Below, piece by piece: positions 1 to 6,757 of a stretch of 16,414 bases of DNA. This stretch comes from Paracoccaceae bacterium (GTDB taxonomy: Bacteria > Pseudomonadota > Alphaproteobacteria > Rhodobacterales > Rhodobacteraceae), in assembly GCA_004566265.1 (NCBI GenBank), contig SPLB01000133.1, positions 1 through 16,414 on the forward strand. The letters are read 5' to 3'. The notes below the pieces were generated by a model. That model did not search any database. It saw only the letters and a program-made list of their open reading frames with translations, and was not told the origin of the DNA. Positions within the stretch are counted from its first letter, which is position 1. The number at the start of each line of letters is the position of its first letter. The position numbers were made by a program, and so were the translations under genes.

Positions 1-11
1 ACTCAAAATTC

Positions 12-27
12 TAGACCAAATGGTCTA
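12..27. promoter_or_regulatory. Perfect dyad, probable TetR-family operator
   Basis: The sequence TAGACCA-AA-TGGTCTA is a perfect 7-bp inverted repeat with a 2-base centre, set in AT-rich flanks. Dyads of the type TAGACC-N4-GGTCTA are typical operators of TetR-family repressors such as NemR-like proteins. It lies beyond the trpA terminator, so it probably belongs to a gene left of the window. Neither that gene nor the repressor is visible, so the assignment rests on the dyad alone. Confidence 0.45.
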
Positions 28-39
28 TTTTAACATGAA

Positions 40-80
40 CGGCGACCCGCAGGTCGCCGCAAAAACCGCAGGATGCGGGC
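40..80 (-). terminator. trpA intrinsic terminator plus second hairpin
   Basis: Read on the minus strand, the base after the trpA stop begins a short hairpin (CCGCA-tcc-TGCGG, forward 66-78) followed directly by five T residues (forward 61-65). This is a compact intrinsic terminator. A second, stronger GC-rich hairpin follows (8-bp stem CGGCGACC with a 4-base loop, forward 40-59), but without a clean T run. Together they should end trpA transcription before the next gene. Confidence 0.65.
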
Positions 81-872
81 TTAGCCCCGGTGCGCGCCCT
101 CGGCGAGGGAGGCAACAAATTTCAGCACTTCGGCGGGCGACTTGCCCGCAGCGATCTGGCTGACGATGGCAGAGCCCACAACCGCGCCATCCGCGACCTT
201 CGCGATGGTTTCAGCTTTTTCCGGCGTGTTGATGCCAAAACCCACGATAACCGGCAGGTCAGTCGAAGCTTTGATCCGCGCGACCTCAGGACCCACATTG
301 GCGGCCTCAGCTTCTGCCGCACCTGTGATGCCGGTGATCGACACGTAATAGACAAATCCAGAGGTGTTCTTCAGCACTTTGGGCAGGCGGTTGTCATCGG
401 TGGTGGGGGTCGCCAGACGGATGAAATTCAGGCCCGCGTCCTGCGCAGGAATGCACAGCTCTGCATCTTCTTCGGGCGGCAGGTCCACGACAATCAGGCC
501 GTCAATGCCCGCGCCCTTGGCGTCCGCAAGAAAGCGATCCACACCATGCGAATAGATCGGGTTGTAATACCCCATCAGCACAATCGGGGTCGTGTCGTCT
601 GTTTTGCGAAAATCAGCCGCCAACTCCAGCGTCTTGTTCAATGTCATGCCCACGTCCAGCGCACGCTGACCTGCCAGTTGAATGGTCGGACCATCGGCCA
701 TTGGATCGGTGAACGGCAGCCCCAGTTCAATGATATCGACGCCTGCGCCCGGCAGGCCCTTGACGATTTCCAACGAGGTTTCGTAGTCCGGATCGCCAGC
801 CATCATATAGGTCACGAAGGCTTTTTTTCCGGCGGCCGAAAGCTCGGCGAATTTGTCGTCAATACGGGTCAT
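81..872 (-). CDS. trpA: Tryptophan synthase alpha subunit
   Basis: The 263-residue protein has the usual TrpA length. It cleaves indole-3-glycerol phosphate to indole and glyceraldehyde-3-phosphate in the cytoplasm and passes indole to the beta subunit through the alpha2beta2 tunnel. Visible hallmarks are the catalytic pair Glu49 ([11 protein letters not shown]) and Asp60 (MADGPTIQ), the VDLPPEE stretch, and the phosphate-binding segments GFGI and VVGSAIV near the C-terminus of the TIM barrel. The ATG is preceded by a purine-rich AAAGG. trpB is not adjacent: the gene upstream is the divergent ychF and a terminator follows the stop, so trpA is probably transcribed alone here. The spacer to ychF must hold its promoter. 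Confidence 0.97.
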   Translation of the reverse strand: MTRIDDKFAELSAAGKKAFVTYMMAGDPDYETSLEIVKGLPGAGVDIIELGLPFTDPMADGPTIQLAGQRALDVGMTLNKTLELAADFRKTDDTTPIVLMGYYNPIYSHGVDRFLADAKGAGIDGLIVVDLPPEEDAELCIPAQDAGLNFIRLATPTTDDNRLPKVLKNTSGFVYYVSITGITGAAEAEAANVGPEVARIKASTDLPVIVGFGINTPEKAETIAKVADGAVVGSAIVSQIAAGKSPAEVLKFVASLAEGAHRG

Positions 873-959
873 CTGCTGGCCTTTCCATTTGCTCGGTCAG
901 ATGTGCCGAAAACAGCCCCGGAAATCAATACGCAGCGTGGCGTTGCGTGCTGTTTCGTC

Positions 960-971
960 CAAGCATGCTTG
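960..971. promoter_or_regulatory. 12-bp perfect palindrome in trpA/ychF spacer
   Basis: CAAGCATGCTTG is a perfect 12-bp palindrome in the 168-base divergent spacer between trpA and ychF. A second dyad, TGCTGC-ctagaa-GCAGCA, lies at 985-1002, about 40 bases before the ychF start. The first could be a protein-binding site for either promoter. The second could be a short hairpin in the ychF leader. No regulator can be named. Confidence 0.3.
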
Positions 972-1040
972 CGTCAGACGGCATTGCTGCCTAGAAGCAG
1001 CACCCAAGTGGCACCAGCCAATCGTCATCAGGAGGCCGAA

Positions 1041-2138
1041 ATGGGCTTTAAAATGGGAATCGTGGGCCTGCCGAATGTTGGCAAGTCGACCACCTTTAAT
1101 GCGCTGACCAAAACCGCTGCGGCGCAAGCAGCAAACTTTCCGTTCTGCACCATCGAACCGAACGTTGGGGATGTGGGCGTTCCGGACGCGCGTCTGGACA
1201 AGCTGGCGGCCATTGCGACCTCCAAGCAGATCATCCCCACCCGCATGACCTTTGTGGACATTGCCGGTCTCGTCAAAGGGGCCTCCAAGGGCGAAGGTCT
1301 GGGCAACCAGTTCCTTGCCAATATCCGCGAAGTAGACGCGATTGCCCATGTCCTGCGCTGCTTTGAGGACAAAGACGTCACCCACGTCGAGGACCGCATT
1401 GACCCGGTGGCCGATGCGGAAACGATTGAAACGGAACTGATGCTCGCCGATCTGGAGAGCATTGAAAAGCGCCGTGCCAACCTCGTCCGGAAGCTAAAGG
1501 GCAATGACAAAGAAGCCCAACAGCAGGATCGCCTGCTGCAAGAGGCGCAGGAGATGCTGGAAAGCGGTAAGCCTGCGCGTCTGGTCGAAGTCGACGCGGA
1601 GGACGCCAAAGCGTGGTCCATGCTTCAACTGCTGACTACCAAGCCGGTGCTGTACGTCTGTAACGTAGGCGAGTCGGAAAGCGTTGAGGGCAACGCACAC
1701 TCCAAAGCCGTGGCCGAAATGGCAGCCCACCAAGGCAACAGCCATGTGATCATCTCGGCTCAGATCGAAGAAGAGATCAGCCAGCTGGACGCCGATGAGG
1801 CCAACATGTTCCTTGAGGAAATGGGGCTGGCTGAAGCGGGTCTGGATCGTCTGATCCGTGCGGGTTACGAGCTGTTGCAGTTGGAAACCTATTTCACAGT
1901 CGGCCCGAAAGAGGCCCGCGCCTGGACCATCAAAAAAGGCACGCTGGCCCCGCAGGCGGCTGGCGTCATACACGGTGATTTCGAGAAAGGTTTCATCCGC
2001 GCGGAAACCATCGCCTATGACGACTACATCGCTTGCGACGGCGAAAGCGGCGCAAAAGAAGCGGGCAAGATGCGCGCCGAAGGCAAGAGCTACCTTGTGC
2101 AGGATGGTGACGTCATGCATTTCCTGTTCAACACCTGA
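1041..2138 (+). CDS. ychF: Redox-regulated ATPase/GTPase YchF (Obg-related, OLA1 family)
   Basis: The start at 1041 follows a perfect AGGAGG and gives 365 residues, close to the roughly 363 of E. coli YchF. The open frame continues upstream to position 90, but that part is antisense to trpA. Visible motifs are the P-loop GLPNVGKST (residues 9-17), the G3 motif DIAG (73-76), and NVGE (208-211) in place of the usual NKxD. The altered G4 explains the ATP preference of this family. A coiled-coil insertion lies at about 130-180, and the C-terminal TGS domain runs from about 281 to the terminal LFNT. The protein binds ribosomes and is linked to translation and oxidative stress responses. A terminator follows about 50 bases after the stop, so it is likely monocistronic. 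Confidence 0.97.
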   Translation: MGFKMGIVGLPNVGKSTTFNALTKTAAAQAANFPFCTIEPNVGDVGVPDARLDKLAAIATSKQIIPTRMTFVDIAGLVKGASKGEGLGNQFLANIREVDAIAHVLRCFEDKDVTHVEDRIDPVADAETIETELMLADLESIEKRRANLVRKLKGNDKEAQQQDRLLQEAQEMLESGKPARLVEVDAEDAKAWSMLQLLTTKPVLYVCNVGESESVEGNAHSKAVAEMAAHQGNSHVIISAQIEEEISQLDADEANMFLEEMGLAEAGLDRLIRAGYELLQLETYFTVGPKEARAWTIKKGTLAPQAAGVIHGDFEKGFIRAETIAYDDYIACDGESGAKEAGKMRAEGKSYLVQDGDVMHFLFNT

Positions 2139-2187
2139 TTCCGGCATCAGGGTCACCGCAGGGCCTGTTGCAGCACTGAAAAACAAT

Positions 2188-2217
2188 GGCCCATCTCCTT
2201 TGGAGGCGGGCCCTTTT
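2188..2217 (+). terminator. Intrinsic terminator after ychF
   Basis: GGCCC (2188-2192) pairs with GGGCC (2208-2212), and inner CTCC (2195-2198) pairs with GGAG (2202-2205), closing on a TTT loop with a small internal mismatch. TTTTATT follows. The position, about 50 bases after the ychF stop and before the next ribosome binding site, fits a rho-independent terminator. Confidence 0.7.
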
Positions 2218-2319
2218 ATTGATACAGTTATCGCTTATGCCAAACGGCGAGACGGTTGAGTGCGGATAGGGCCACCGCTAAAGTCGCTCAATTCCTCAAG
2301 ACGAAGGACGAGACGAGAC

Positions 2320-3243
2320 ATGACCACCAAGCTGATTATCGACACGGATCCCGGCATCGACGATGCAATGGCGATTTTCTATGCCGCAGCGGCCCCGGAT
2401 ATTGAGCTGTTGGGCCTGACCTCTATCTTTGGCAATGTGACAACGGAAATGGCCGCGCGCAATGCGCTGCGCCTTCTGGAAGCGGCTGGTCTGGACCTGC
2501 CCGTGGCCCAAGGCGCGGCCAAGCCACTGGAACTGCCGCCTTTCCCGCCTTCGGCTAATGTGCATGGCGACGAAGGTTTTGGCGATATTCCGGCTGCGGA
2601 GCCCAAAGGCAAGATCATCAAGGAAGACGCCGCAGACTTCCTGCTTCGCATGGCGCGTGAACACAAAGGCGAACTGGTGGTCTGCCCCGTCGGCCCGCTG
2701 ACCAATATTGCCATCGCCATCCAGCGCGATCCGGAATTCGTGCACAACTGCAAGAACATCGTCATCATGGGCGGCTCCCTAGAAGAAGGTGGCAACATCA
2801 CGCCCCACGCCGAAGCCAACATTTATCACGACCCGCATGCGGCTGAGGTCGTCTGCGCCGCAGGTGGCAATGTCACACTGGTCGGTCTGGACGTAACCCA
2901 CCGCATCCTCTGCGGGCCGGAAGACTTCGATCAGATCAAAGCCGCCAGCCCCGAATTGGGCGGTATGCTGAAACAAATGAGCGCCTTTTACATCAAGTTC
3001 TACCAAGAGGTTGCGGGTCTCAATGGCTGCTCCCTTCATGACCCAGCCGCTGTGATTGCCTGCACCCACCCGGAGCTGTTTGAAACTCGCGCGGTGCCAA
3101 TCACCGTGTCTTGCGAGGGCGAAACCTCGGGCGCGACCCTGCTCTCTGACGACGCAATGCGCGGCGTGACCCATGTGGCGATGACGGTGAAGGCGGACGA
3201 GGTCAAAGACCTGTTTATGACGCGTCTGGCACTGCTGCCGTAA
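2320..3243 (+). CDS. Nucleoside hydrolase (IunH/RihA-type)
   Basis: The start at 2320 is chosen because an AAGGA lies upstream and the family's calcium-binding motif must sit at the N-terminus: DTDPGIDD is at residues 8-15. The open frame extends to 2260, but those 20 residues have no family counterpart. The 307-residue length is normal. Other landmarks are VHGDEGFGD (81-89), GPLTNIA (125-131), MGG (150-152), the AEANIYHDPHAA segment (about 164-175), and SLHDPAAV with the final calcium ligand Asp241. The enzyme hydrolyses the N-glycosidic bond of ribonucleosides to base and ribose for salvage in the cytoplasm. Base specificity (inosine-uridine, pyrimidine or purine) cannot be set from the sequence. 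It is flanked by terminators on both sides, so it stands alone. Confidence 0.92.
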   Translation: MTTKLIIDTDPGIDDAMAIFYAAAAPDIELLGLTSIFGNVTTEMAARNALRLLEAAGLDLPVAQGAAKPLELPPFPPSANVHGDEGFGDIPAAEPKGKIIKEDAADFLLRMAREHKGELVVCPVGPLTNIAIAIQRDPEFVHNCKNIVIMGGSLEEGGNITPHAEANIYHDPHAAEVVCAAGGNVTLVGLDVTHRILCGPEDFDQIKAASPELGGMLKQMSAFYIKFYQEVAGLNGCSLHDPAAVIACTHPELFETRAVPITVSCEGETSGATLLSDDAMRGVTHVAMTVKADEVKDLFMTRLALLP

Positions 3244-3266
3244 GCGGCCCATTGGAGCATGAATAA

Positions 3267-3288
3267 AGGGGAGGTTTACGCCTCCCCT
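3267..3288 (+). terminator. Hairpin terminator after nucleoside hydrolase
   Basis: AGGGGAGG (3267-3274) and CCTCCCCT (3281-3288) form a perfect 8-bp stem around a 6-base loop, 23 bases after the hydrolase stop. The following bases, CTATTCT, are only moderately T-rich, so termination may be imperfect. Confidence 0.55.
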
Positions 3289-3321
3289 CTATTCTGCGGC
3301 GATTTTGTATGCGACGGCCAA

Positions 3322-3359
3322 CTTTTGCTTTCCTTCGGTACGCCGAAGTGGAACAAAAG
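3322..3359 (+). other. Long imperfect hairpin upstream of the glycosylase gene
   Basis: A 17-base arm beginning CTTTTGCTTTCC (3322-3338) pairs with 3343-3359 (ending CAAAAG) across a TACG loop, with two mismatches and two G-T pairs. It ends 23 bases before the ATG at 3383 and 10 bases before the AGGAG. No T run follows, so it does not look like a terminator. It could be a 5' leader structure or a protein-binding dyad. Confidence 0.45.
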
Positions 3360-3382
3360 GAAAACAAACAGGAGCGCAGCGC

Positions 3383-4540
3383 ATGCCCCCCCTTAAGATC
3401 GACAATCGCACGGCCCGGGGCCTGTGGCTCACCTCTCATGGTTTGGCGCAGGCGCCGACAGGACCGCTTGATACGTTGGGGCTGATCCAGAACTTGGGGT
3501 TTGTGCAGCTCGACACAATTCAGGTGGTGTCGCGCGCCCATCACCATATCCTTTGGAGCCGCAATCAGAACTACCGCGAACACATGCTCGACCCGCTGCT
3601 GCGTGACAAACGGCAGGTTTTTGAACATTTCACCCATGATGCCTCGGTGCTACCGATGGCGTTCCTGCCGATGTGGCAACGGCAGTTTCAGCGAAAAAAA
3701 GAACAGGTGGGACGCTCCAATTGGTTTGGAAGGCATCTGGACCCGGATTTGATCCAAGAGGTGCTGCGCCGCGTCACCGAGGAAGGACCCTTGTCGACTC
3801 AAGCCTTTGAAACCAAGGTCAATACGACAAAGGCCATGTGGCAGCGTCCGCCCCATAAGATGGTGCTGGACTATCTTTGGTACTCCGGGGAACTGGCAAC
3901 CTCGCACCGGCAGGGGTTCACCAAATTCTATGATCTGGCAGAGCGGGTTTTTCCACAGGACCGTCCGGTGCTGAGCGACGCGGAACAGGTGGCGCAGTTG
4001 TGCGACACCGCGCTGGACCGGCTGGGGTTTGGCACGCTGACCGAGATCCGCAAATTCTGGGATGCGGTTGACGCGCCAGAAGCAAAGGCCTGGGCAGAAA
4101 TAAGACAACCGATCGAGGTTGAGGTGCAGAGCGCGGACGGCAGCTGGACCAAAGCGTTTGCCTGCCCCGACATTGAAGTCCGGATTGCGGCCCTGAAAGG
4201 GCCGACCTCACGGTTGCGGATTTTGAACCCCTTTGACCCCGCAATTCGGGATCGTGTTCGTCTGTCGCGGCTGTTTGGCTTCAATTACACTGTAGAAATG
4301 TTTGTCCCCGCCGACAAACGGCAGTGGGGCTACTACGTCTATCCACTGCTGGAAGGGAACCGGTTTGTCGGCCGCATTGAGGCAAAGGGCGACCGCAAAA
4401 CCGGCTGCCTTGCCCTGTCCAACTACTGGCTGGAAACCGACCGCCTCAAGACCTCAACGCGTCACGATAAACTGGCAGCGGAACTCACGCGCCTGTCAAA
4501 GCTCGCCGGGCTCGCGCAAGTGATCTGGGCGTTAGCCTGA
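3383..4540 (+). CDS. Winged-helix DNA glycosylase, YcaQ/AlkX-like (HTH_42)
   Basis: The start at 3383 follows AGGAG at 3370-3374 and gives 385 residues. An in-frame ATG at 3305 has no ribosome binding site and would run through a hairpin. The N-terminus contains VQLDTIQV, with Gln42-Leu43-Asp44 matching the Q-hydrophobic-D catalytic motif of YcaQ-type enzymes (the AlkZ branch has Q-hydrophobic-Q). It is followed by RAHHHILWSR (51-60), another conserved family segment. Tandem winged helices should follow, and the C-terminal part contains a YYVYPLLEGNRFVGRIE beta region. E. coli YcaQ excises bulky N7-alkyl adducts and unhooks DNA interstrand crosslinks, so a DNA repair role is inferred. It is probably a single-gene unit between a hairpin terminator and a long spacer. 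Confidence 0.85.
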   Translation: MPPLKIDNRTARGLWLTSHGLAQAPTGPLDTLGLIQNLGFVQLDTIQVVSRAHHHILWSRNQNYREHMLDPLLRDKRQVFEHFTHDASVLPMAFLPMWQRQFQRKKEQVGRSNWFGRHLDPDLIQEVLRRVTEEGPLSTQAFETKVNTTKAMWQRPPHKMVLDYLWYSGELATSHRQGFTKFYDLAERVFPQDRPVLSDAEQVAQLCDTALDRLGFGTLTEIRKFWDAVDAPEAKAWAEIRQPIEVEVQSADGSWTKAFACPDIEVRIAALKGPTSRLRILNPFDPAIRDRVRLSRLFGFNYTVEMFVPADKRQWGYYVYPLLEGNRFVGRIEAKGDRKTGCLALSNYWLETDRLKTSTRHDKLAAELTRLSKLAGLAQVIWALA

Positions 4541-4927
4541 AGCGAAAATCGGGTCGCCAGAAGTATTTTTGACACTTTAAACTCTGTATGAACCTCTTGA
4601 AGTCCCTAAAAAAACCTACCCCAACGACTTTTGAATACGATGTCAGCAAGGCCGTCGCAGAAATTTCAAGATGTTATTTCATCCGATATGGCAAGTTCTA
4701 CAAATTTCTCTCAAAGTTCCAGCCAAACCTGAGCAGCGCCATTGGATGCAAAGGCAAACGGCAGCGGGGTCGCACGTGGGGTGAAGGAGTGTCAACCGGC
4801 AGGGGCTCTGTATGTTTTTGACAGGGATGAGGTATTGCCAGCTCTGGATTTTCAGGACCAGAGCTTATATCGAAGCCCGGCATATGCGCGGGGCGCTGCC
4901 TTGCGGCTTTCGGATCGGAGCACGCCT
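4541..4927. other. 387-base intergenic region with AT-rich segment and leader hairpins
   Basis: No convincing gene is seen. A 77-codon open frame at 4588-4821 lacks a ribosome binding site and resembles nothing known. The segment from about 4557 to 4735 is clearly richer in A and T than the flanking genes. Close to pth there is a perfect 8-bp dyad, AGCTCTGG-N10-CCAGAGCT (4840-4865). A second imperfect stem is possible between CGAAGCC near 4872 and GGCTTTCG near 4909, just before the pth ribosome binding site. The pth promoter must lie here, but no -35/-10 pair of good spacing stands out. Confidence 0.5.
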
Positions 4928-5647
4928 ATGAAACTGTTTGTTGGACTTGGAAACCCTGGCGGGAAATACGAGCGCAATCGTCATAATATTGGTTTCATGG
5001 CGCTGGACCACATTGCCTCGGACCACGGGTTCAGCCCTTGGAAAACCAAGTTTCAAGCACAGGTCAGCGAAGGCAAGTTGGGAAGCGACAAGGTGATCTT
5101 GCTGAAGCCACAAACCTTCATGAACAACTCGGGTCAATCCGTTGGCGAGGCCATGCGGTTTTACAAGCTAATCCCGGATGACGTTGTCGTTCTGCATGAC
5201 GAGTTGGATCTCGCGCCGGGCAAGTGCCGTGTCAAACAGGGCGGTGGCCATGCGGGCCACAATGGGCTGCGGTCGATCCACGCCCATATTGGCGCGGCCT
5301 ACGGTCGGGTGCGTCTGGGCATTGGGCATCCCGGTCACAAGGACGCGGTTGCAGGCTATGTTCTGCGCGACTTTCCCAAGGCAGATGAAGGTTGGCTTGA
5401 CGACCTGATGCGCGGGATCTCGGAGGGTGCAGGCGAATTGGCCCGTGGAGACAGTGGTAAGTTCATGAATGCAGTCGCCCTGCGCGTCGCGCCGCCGCGC
5501 AGCTCTTCCTCCCGTGGGCAAGGTGGCAAGTTTGACGAGAAAAAGCAGCCTGAGACGCGCCCAAAGACCTCGAAAAATACCAAAGCCGATAAGCCCGTCC
5601 CAGAGACCCGATCCCCGATGGAGCGTCTTATGGATAAGTTCAGATAG
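4928..5647 (+). CDS. pth: Peptidyl-tRNA hydrolase with C-terminal tail
   Basis: The ATG at 4928 has GGAG seven bases upstream and places the family N-terminus MKLFVGLGNPG exactly. The upstream in-frame ATG at 4742 adds unrelated residues. Active-site residues are all visible: Asn9, His19 (RHNIGF), Met65-Asn66 (TFMNN), Asp91 (HDELDL) and Asn112 (GGGHAGHNGLRS). The enzyme recycles peptidyl-tRNA released from stalled ribosomes and is essential in most bacteria. The catalytic core ends near residue 190. A tail of about 50 residues follows, rich in Ser, Lys, Pro and Thr and ending in a short amphipathic MERLMDKFR, so the 239-residue protein is longer than the roughly 194 of E. coli Pth. rplY, a frequent neighbour in alphaproteobacteria, is absent here. 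Confidence 0.97.
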   Translation: MKLFVGLGNPGGKYERNRHNIGFMALDHIASDHGFSPWKTKFQAQVSEGKLGSDKVILLKPQTFMNNSGQSVGEAMRFYKLIPDDVVVLHDELDLAPGKCRVKQGGGHAGHNGLRSIHAHIGAAYGRVRLGIGHPGHKDAVAGYVLRDFPKADEGWLDDLMRGISEGAGELARGDSGKFMNAVALRVAPPRSSSSRGQGGKFDEKKQPETRPKTSKNTKADKPVPETRSPMERLMDKFR

Positions 5648-5975
5648 GCGCGGGTTCCCCAACCGAAGTTGTCTCAGCTGTAGTAGGTCCGAGGTGATGT
5701 GAACGTTGGCCGGTTGTCTGGCGGCATCTGTCAGACCAAGCTCAGCGCACTTGGTCATATTTTCTGTGCGCCTATGCTTTTCGTTTTGGCCCGAAGCCCT
5801 GGTATTCGTTCAGGACTGAATAAGAGACAGTGGGCAGATCATGGTCTCTCTTTCGTTGTAAGGCGCAACTGTCGGGTGATTTACGCTCCGGTCAACCCGG
5901 GACGGTTCAGTTTCGATTGCAGATCAGCCCTTCGAAAACCATATTTGAACGGAATGGGAAACGGTGTGTCCAGGC
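5648..5975. other. 328-base intergenic region between pth and gntR
   Basis: Pth and the GntR gene converge here. The only structure recognised is the terminator at 5734-5765. A 97-codon open frame at 5699-5992 has no ribosome binding site and no recognisable product. No RNA gene or mobile element signature was found. Confidence 0.5.
5734..5765 (+). terminator. Intrinsic terminator after pth
   Basis: GACCAAG (5734-5740) and CTTGGTC (5750-5756) form a perfect 7-bp stem with a 9-base loop. ATATTTTCT follows directly. It lies 86 bases after the pth stop and is the only good terminator candidate in this convergent spacer. Confidence 0.55.
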
Positions 5976-6674
5976 TTAGCGGTTGCGCATAATTTGCGCC
6001 TGCAGAGCAGCGCTTGCAGCCCGCACGTGACTGCGCGTAAGTTCAGCAGCGCGATCCGCATCTCCCGCCCGACAAGCCTGACAGATCATTCGGTGATCCG
6101 CATTGGATTTCGAAACTGCTTCGCGACCGAGGAAATCAATGGCCAAATAGCGGTGGACCTTATCCATTGCCCGTTGAAGCGCATCGAGATGATAGGTCAG
6201 GCCGGATGGTTCGTAGAGTTTGGCATGGAACGTACGGTTCAGTTCCGCCCAATCCCGCATGTCCGAGGTGCTTTCCATCTTGTCAAAATAGCTTTCAGCG
6301 TCGTCCAGTAGTCCGGGAGTCAGGTGCGTAACAGCGCGGCGCATGACTTCGGGCTCCACCAGAGCGCGGAAATCATAGATCTCGCTCAGCTCGGCTGCCG
6401 ACAAACCTGCGACAACTGCGCCCTTGAAACGTTGGGATTTTGCCAAGCCCTGCTCTTCAAGGCGCGAGATAGCTTCGCGGACGGGAATACGACTGGTCCG
6501 GAACTGCCGCGCCAAATCATCCTGCCGCAGCGGCAAACCATCCGCGAGTTGGCCTTCGACGATTGCCTTGCGCAATGCCTCAAACACCACGGTAGCCGCA
6601 GACCCGCCGCGCACCGCGTTTTGGCGTGGATGGGGCCGCCTGAGCGAAGGCGAGGTGTCCCGACTTTGGGCCAT
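5976..6674 (-). CDS. GntR-family regulator, FadR/FCD subfamily
   Basis: The 232-residue protein starts ten bases after AAGGAG. A winged helix-turn-helix fills about residues 26-90, with the typical LPLRQDDLARQF ... SRIPVREAISRLEEQGL run. The FCD effector domain covers about 95-220. Its metal-ligand positions appear as Asn146 and His150 (LNRTFH), His194 (NADH) and His216 (RSHV). The first is often Asp in the family. FCD regulators usually sense small carboxylic acids and repress nearby catabolic or transport genes, but no such target is adjacent. The gene follows the M56 gene by 83 bases on the same strand with no clear terminator between, so readthrough is possible. The effector is unknown. 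Confidence 0.93.
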   Translation of the reverse strand: MAQSRDTSPSLRRPHPRQNAVRGGSAATVVFEALRKAIVEGQLADGLPLRQDDLARQFRTSRIPVREAISRLEEQGLAKSQRFKGAVVAGLSAAELSEIYDFRALVEPEVMRRAVTHLTPGLLDDAESYFDKMESTSDMRDWAELNRTFHAKLYEPSGLTYHLDALQRAMDKVHRYLAIDFLGREAVSKSNADHRMICQACRAGDADRAAELTRSHVRAASAALQAQIMRNR

Positions 6675-6757
6675 GGATTCGTAACTCCTTAGACGCCTGT
6701 CATATTATGCTGCTGCGGAGCTGCAAGGAAAGCAATGTACCAAGATGAGTTGCGCAA

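Noticed and set aside
90..1040. N-terminal extension of the ychF frame
   Set aside because: It is antisense to trpA and precedes a perfect AGGAGG start at 1041.
1494..2186. 230-codon minus-strand open frame opposite ychF
   Set aside because: It is a shadow of a conserved, full-length ychF and has no family features of its own.
4588..4821. 77-codon plus-strand open frame before pth
   Set aside because: No ribosome binding site, no recognisable motif, and a tail that reads like noise. It lies in AT-rich spacer DNA.
5699..5992. 97-codon plus-strand open frame after pth
   Set aside because: No ribosome binding site, overlaps the pth terminator and the end of gntR, and has no family features.
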